Under the pieces are notes generated by a model, which was not told the origin of the DNA, searched no databases, and saw nothing but the letters and a program-made list of their open reading frames with translations. This document shows, piece after piece, positions 60,737 to 64,000 of a DNA stretch of 64,000 bases. Position numbers and translations under genes: made by a program. Location of the stretch: contig NZ_CP041203.1 of assembly GCF_008033115.1 (NCBI RefSeq), positions 1,178,001 to 1,242,000 of the forward strand, given 5' to 3'. How positions within the stretch are numbered: the stretch's first letter is position 1; the number at the start of each line of letters is the position of its first letter. This DNA comes from Cellulomonas sp. Y8 (GTDB taxonomy: Bacteria; Actinomycetota; Actinomycetes; Actinomycetales; Cellulomonadaceae).

Positions 60737-61165
60737 TCAGCGCGGGCCGTCGGCGGGGTCGGCCGGCGGCTGCGGGGTCGTGGGCGGGGTCGTGGGCGGG
60801 GTCGTCGGCGGGGTCGTCGGCGCGGCCGGCGGCTGCTCGCCGTAGCCCGGGTACGGCTGCGCGTACGGCGCCTGCTGCGGCGCCGGGTAGCCCTGCGGGC
60901 GCGCGCCGGGGAACGCCTGCGCGTACGCGTTCGGCCCGTGCACCCGGGCGACCCAGTCCTCGCCCGGCATGAAGATCCACAGCAGCGGGTAGATGAGCAG
61001 CGGGCTCCCCGGCAGCACGATCAGCACGATCAGGAACAGCCACCGCATGGGCCAGGCGTCGATGCCGAACCGCCGCGCGAGGCCGGCGCAGACACCGCCC
61101 AGGACCCGGCCGTCCAGCGGCCGGACCAGGCCGCTCCGCCACAGGGACTCGTAGATGCCGGTCAT
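60737..61165 (-). CDS. PspC domain-containing membrane protein
   Basis: 142 residues. The PspC domain is clear: SGLVRPLDGRVLGGVCAGLA, then FGIDAWPMRWLFLIVLIVLP with two helices, ending at LIYPLLWIFMP. The C-terminus has a Pro/Gln/Tyr-rich tail and five TTPP-type repeats. PspC proteins bind envelope-stress effectors; here there is no pspA neighbour. ATG at 61165. Confidence 0.85.
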   Translation of the reverse strand: MTGIYESLWRSGLVRPLDGRVLGGVCAGLARRFGIDAWPMRWLFLIVLIVLPGSPLLIYPLLWIFMPGEDWVARVHGPNAYAQAFPGARPQGYPAPQQAPYAQPYPGYGEQPPAAPTTPPTTPPTTPPTTPQPPADPADGPR

Positions 61166-61322
61166 CGTCGTTCTCTCCCGTCGTGCTGCGCGTGCGCCGC
61201 GGTGCTCCGCGACACCCCCTACGGTGCCGGTCCCGCTCGCGCGGCACATCCGGGACGGACCCTGGCCGGACCCTGAACCGCACCCTGACCGGCTCCGTGC
61301 GCGTCCCGGAGGCCGCAGGAGG

Positions 61323-62042
61323 TCAGGCCCGCCGCACCCGCACGCCCGCGCCCGTCACCTCGAACCGGACCGCCGACAGGTCGTCGACCACCAGGTCCGC
61401 CCCGCCGCCCGGCCCCTCGGCCTCGGTCGTGCGCAGCGCGAGCACGGCCGCCCCCGCCGCGCGCCCCGACCGGATCCCGGACTCCGCGTCCTCGACGACC
61501 AGGCAGCGCCGGACGTCCACGCCGAGGCGGTCGGCGCCCGCGCGGTACGGCTCCGGGTCGGGCTTGCCGCGCTCGACGTCGTCGGCGGTGACGACGGTCG
61601 CCGGGGCCGGCAGCGCCACCGCCGCGATGCGCGCGGCGGCCAGGCGGGCGCCGCAGGAGGTCACCACCGCCGCGCGGCCGGCGTCGCCGCCGGACCCGCC
61701 GAGCGCCGCGAGCGCCTCGACCGCGCCGGGCAGCACCTCGATGCCCTCGGTGTCGGACACCTCCAGCTCGACCACCCGGGCCAGGGCCGACGCGCGCTCC
61801 GCCGCGTCCCGGTCGGCGAGCAGCAGGTCGAGGATGTCCCGCGCCGGCACGCCGTGGTACCGGAACGGCGACAGGTCGTCGGTGGGCATCCCGAACTCGC
61901 CGGCGAGCCGCAGCCAGCACCGCTCGACGGAGCGCGTCGACGAGATGAGCGTGCCGTCCATGTCGAACAGGACGGCGTCGAACACCTCGTCGAGCACGTC
62001 GCGCGCGGGGGCGGGGCGGGGGTCGGTGGTGGCGGTCGTCAT
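61323..62042 (-). CDS. HAD-IA family phosphatase (beta-phosphoglucomutase/sugar phosphatase-like)
   Basis: 239 residues. Motif I is VLFDMDGTLISS, motif II VVTSCG, motif III Lys in ERGKPDPEPYRAG, and motif IV VVEDAESGIRSGRAAG. A C1 helical cap (about 30-95) with the segment CWLRLAGEFGMPTDD resembles sugar-phosphate phosphatases such as GPP/DOG-type enzymes. ATG at 62042 gives the usual length. An array of 11-nt repeats begins 37 nt upstream. Confidence 0.88.
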   Translation of the reverse strand: MTTATTDPRPAPARDVLDEVFDAVLFDMDGTLISSTRSVERCWLRLAGEFGMPTDDLSPFRYHGVPARDILDLLLADRDAAERASALARVVELEVSDTEGIEVLPGAVEALAALGGSGGDAGRAAVVTSCGARLAAARIAAVALPAPATVVTADDVERGKPDPEPYRAGADRLGVDVRRCLVVEDAESGIRSGRAAGAAVLALRTTEAEGPGGGADLVVDDLSAVRFEVTGAGVRVRRA

Positions 62043-62078
62043 GCCCCGAGCCTCGCACGACCCGCCCGCCGGCGGCCG

Positions 62079-62142
62079 CCTCAGGCCCACCTCAGTGCCG
62101 CCTCAGCCCGCGGCCGTGCGCCTCAGGGGCACCTCAGGCGCA
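62079..62142. promoter_or_regulatory. Array of five CCTCAG motifs with 11-nt period
   Basis: CCTCAG begins at 62079, 62090 and 62101, then at 62121 and 62132: 11-nt steps, one 20-nt step, and 11 nt again. Each unit is CCTCAGNNNNN. A further single copy lies at 62198. Such one-helical-turn spacing is typical of binding sites for OmpR/PhoB-type response regulators. It sits in the 240-nt divergent spacer between the HAD gene and the small ORF. Confidence 0.6.
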
Positions 62143-62149
62143 CGGCCGC
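62110..62149. repeat. Inverted repeat overlapping the CCTCAG array
   Basis: GCGGCCGTGCGCCT (62110-62123) and its exact complement (62136-62149) enclose 12 nt. The divergent setting argues against a terminator. A further 12-bp palindrome, TCGGTCGACCGA, is at 62172-62183. Confidence 0.65.
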
Positions 62150-62282
62150 ATGATCCGGTCCCGCGGACTGGTCGGTCGACCGATCCGGCACCCCGGGCCT
62201 CAGCACCAGGGTGGTTCCTGCCGGGAAGGGCCCGGCACGCCACCGCCGGACCGGCGGGGCACGCACCACGGGGGAGACGGAC

Positions 62283-62399
62283 ATGGACACCATCTGGGGC
62301 CCGGCGCTCGACGCCGAGGTGGCCTACCGCCAGGAGGTCGTCCGCGCCGCGGTGCGCGGGTCGGACCTGGGCTGGCGCTGGCGGCGCGGACGCCGCTGA
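62283..62399 (+). CDS. Small ORF (38 residues) upstream of the AAA/LuxR regulator
   Basis: It reads MDTIWGPALDAEVAYRQEVV, then AAVRGSDLGWRWRRGRR, with a GGAG 6 nt before the ATG. The peptide ends in an Arg/Trp-rich tail. It lies 27 nt upstream of the next gene and would be co-transcribed. It could be a small effector, a leader peptide, or spurious. No homologue is known to me. Confidence 0.45.
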   Translation: MDTIWGPALDAEVAYRQEVVRAAVRGSDLGWRWRRGRR

Positions 62400-62426
62400 T
62401 CCGCCGACGGCAGAAGGAGGGGACGC

Positions 62427-64000
62427 GTGTCGGTGGAGGCTGCCACCATCGACCTCATGAGCCGGTCGGTGGGACGCGCGCCCTTCGTCGCCCGCGACGA
62501 GGAGGTCGCGGCGCTGCTCGCGGCCGTCGAGCGGGCGGGGGCCGGCGAGCCGGGCCTGGTGCTGCTCGGCGCGGACGCGGGCGTCGGCAAGACCCGGCTG
62601 CTCACGCACACCGCCCGGCTCGCGACGGCCCGCGGCGCCACCGTCGTGATCAGCCACTGCGTCGACCTGGGCGAGATCGGCCTGCCGTACCTGCCGTTCG
62701 CGGACGCGCTGCACCAGGTCGTCGACGCGGACTGCCCCGGCGTCGCCGACGTCGTCGCCGCCCGCCCGGCGCTGCGCAGGCTGCTGCCGTCGGGCGCCGC
62801 GGGCTCGGCGGACCCGGTCCGCACGGGCGCCGACGAGCAGGCCGAGCGCCTGCAGCTGTTCGACGGCGTGGCCGCGGCGCTCGCCGCCGCGGGCTCGCCC
62901 GAGCGACCGCTCGTCCTGGTGCTCGAGGACCTGCACTGGGCCGACTCGTCCAGCCGCGACCTGCTGCGGTTCCTGGTGGCGCGGCTGCGCGCGGAGCCGG
63001 TGCTGCTCGTCGGCTCCTACCGCGCGGACGACCTGCACCGCCGGCACCCGCTGCGGCCGGTGCTGGCCGAGCTGGGCCGGCACCCGCGGGTCGAGCGGAT
63101 CGACCTGCCGCCGTTCACCCCGGACGAGCTGCGCGCCTTCACCACGGGGCTCGCGGGGCAGCCCCTGCCCGAGGCCGCGCTGCGCCGCATCCAGCGCCGG
63201 TCGGAGGGCAACGCCTACTTCGCCGAGGAGCTGACCGAGGCGCGCGGCACCGGCGCCGACCTCCCGGGCACGCTCGCCGACGTGCTCCGGGCCCGGCTCG
63301 AGTCGCTCGACCCGGACGTGCAGCGCCTGGTGCGCGCGGCGTCCGCCGCGGGCCGCCGGGTGGCCGAGCCGCTGCTGCGGGCGGTCGTCGCGGGCACCTC
63401 CGACGACCCGGCCCGGCACGCGGCGTTCGACGCGGCGCTGCGGGACGCGGTCGCCCACCACGTGCTGGTCGGCGAGGACCGCCGGATCGCGTTCCGGCAC
63501 GCGCTGCTGGCGGAGGCGGTGTACGCCGACCTGCTCCCCGGCGAGCAGGTCGCGCTGCACCGGGACTACCTGCTGGCGTCGGCGGCGGACCCGGCGCTGG
63601 CCACCCCCGCGGAGCGCGCGCACCACGCGCTGCTCTCCCACGACAACCGGCTCGCCCTGCTCGCGTCCCGGGACGCGGCGCGCGAGGCCGGCCGGGTGCT
63701 GGCGCCGGCGGAGGAGCTGCGGCACCTCGAGACCGTGCTCCGGCTGTGGCCGGGCGTGCCCACCGCCGCCGAGGACCTCGGGGAGGAGCGGGTCGACGTG
63801 CTGCTCGCGGCCGCGGCGGCCGGCGGGCGGGCCGGGCTCGGGGACCGCGCGGTGGCGATGGCGCGCGAGGCCGTCGCGGCGGTCGACCGCCCAGCGAGCG
63901 GCGCGGGCGACGACGCCGGGGCACGCCGGGTCGCGGCGCTGCGCACCACGCTGGCCCGGCACCTCCTCGGGGCCGAGCGGGTCGACGAGGCGCTGCGCGA
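62427..64000 (+). CDS. AAA-type ATPase regulator, LuxR/LAL-like (partial, continues beyond window)
   Basis: At least 524 residues, cut by the window end. The GTG at 62427 has an ideal GGAGGGG ribosome-binding site. Walker A GADAGVGKT is at residues 48-56, the Walker B-like LVLVLEDLHWADSSS at about 170-185, followed by LLVGSYRADDL and the winged-helix-like part of a STAND ATPase. The second half is helical (LASRDAAREAGRVLAPAEEL) and looks like a TPR-type region. In the LAL family a C-terminal LuxR helix-turn-helix follows, but that part is not visible. The effector is unknown. Confidence 0.85.
   Translation, partial: MSVEAATIDLMSRSVGRAPFVARDEEVAALLAAVERAGAGEPGLVLLGADAGVGKTRLLTHTARLATARGATVVISHCVDLGEIGLPYLPFADALHQVVDADCPGVADVVAARPALRRLLPSGAAGSADPVRTGADEQAERLQLFDGVAAALAAAGSPERPLVLVLEDLHWADSSSRDLLRFLVARLRAEPVLLVGSYRADDLHRRHPLRPVLAELGRHPRVERIDLPPFTPDELRAFTTGLAGQPLPEAALRRIQRRSEGNAYFAEELTEARGTGADLPGTLADVLRARLESLDPDVQRLVRAASAAGRRVAEPLLRAVVAGTSDDPARHAAFDAALRDAVAHHVLVGEDRRIAFRHALLAEAVYADLLPGEQVALHRDYLLASAADPALATPAERAHHALLSHDNRLALLASRDAAREAGRVLAPAEELRHLETVLRLWPGVPTAAEDLGEERVDVLLAAAAAGGRAGLGDRAVAMAREAVAAVDRPASGAGDDAGARRVAALRTTLARHLLGAERVDEALR

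Noticed and set aside
62110..62149. Inverted repeat as an intrinsic terminator
   Set aside because: It lies between divergent genes, with no gene ending nearby and no T-run.

Overview
The window is about 74% G+C and carries ribosomal, RNA-polymerase and elongation-factor genes of clear actinobacterial type: zinc-ribbon S14, RpoB and RpoC with TTG starts, many GTG starts, and several likely leaderless mRNAs. A GH42 galactosidase operon, a DUF4126-like protein and a chemoreceptor fit a Cellulomonas-like member of the Micrococcales. The genus is inferred from gene content and has not been tested by a search.

Region 1 (1-25.4 kb, all on the minus strand) is the translation and transcription core. 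In transcription order it reads rplJ-rplL, rpoB-rpoC, rpsL-rpsG-fusA-tuf, a chemoreceptor, a DUF559-type nuclease, then the S10/spc cluster from rpsJ to rplF, which is cut by the window start. Promoters with TTGACA-like and TANNNT boxes at 17-bp spacing are visible before rplJ, rpoB and rpsL. Intrinsic terminators follow rplL, rpoC and tuf, and an L10-type leader with an attenuator hairpin precedes rplJ. rplK-rplA are not beside rplJ; a D-lactate dehydrogenase-like gene lies there. The nuclease gene between tuf and rpsJ has short repeats on both sides.

Region 2 (25.4-36.9 kb) holds a two-domain FAD/Fe-S dehydrogenase, an OsmC-family peroxidase, a membrane-anchored M15B D,D-carboxypeptidase, a large secreted subtilase with Ig-like repeats, and a PolA-type 5'-3' exonuclease. 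A nested palindrome sits where the subtilase and exonuclease genes converge.

Region 3 (36.9-45.7 kb) is a galactoside-utilisation operon: GH42 beta-galactosidase, binding lipoprotein, two permeases and a LacI-type regulator. It has two CTGTG-N2-CG-N2-CACAG operators in its promoter region and no ATPase gene of its own. A divergent family-2 glycosyltransferase and a DUF4126-like membrane protein follow.

Region 4 (45.9-54.5 kb) contains an ECF sigma/anti-sigma pair whose two genes are preceded by the same GTGCAAG-N15-GACACA element, a nucleotidyltransferase, an EEP-family phosphoesterase, an ATP-binding anti-sigma-type kinase, a frameshifted MFS exporter, a frameshifted DUF222/HNH gene and a small unknown gene.

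Region 5 (54.5-64 kb) is a HAD phosphatase-PhnD-PhnC-PhnE-PhnE-RpiR operon with a PHO-box-like element at its promoter, an orphan gene, a PspC protein, a second HAD phosphatase, a 38-residue ORF and the start of a large AAA/LuxR-type regulator. A helically phased 11-nt repeat array lies upstream of the last HAD gene. Four genes between 50.3 and 59.7 kb show frame changes at short G/C runs, three of them as compensating pairs. These are either assembly errors or real decay.
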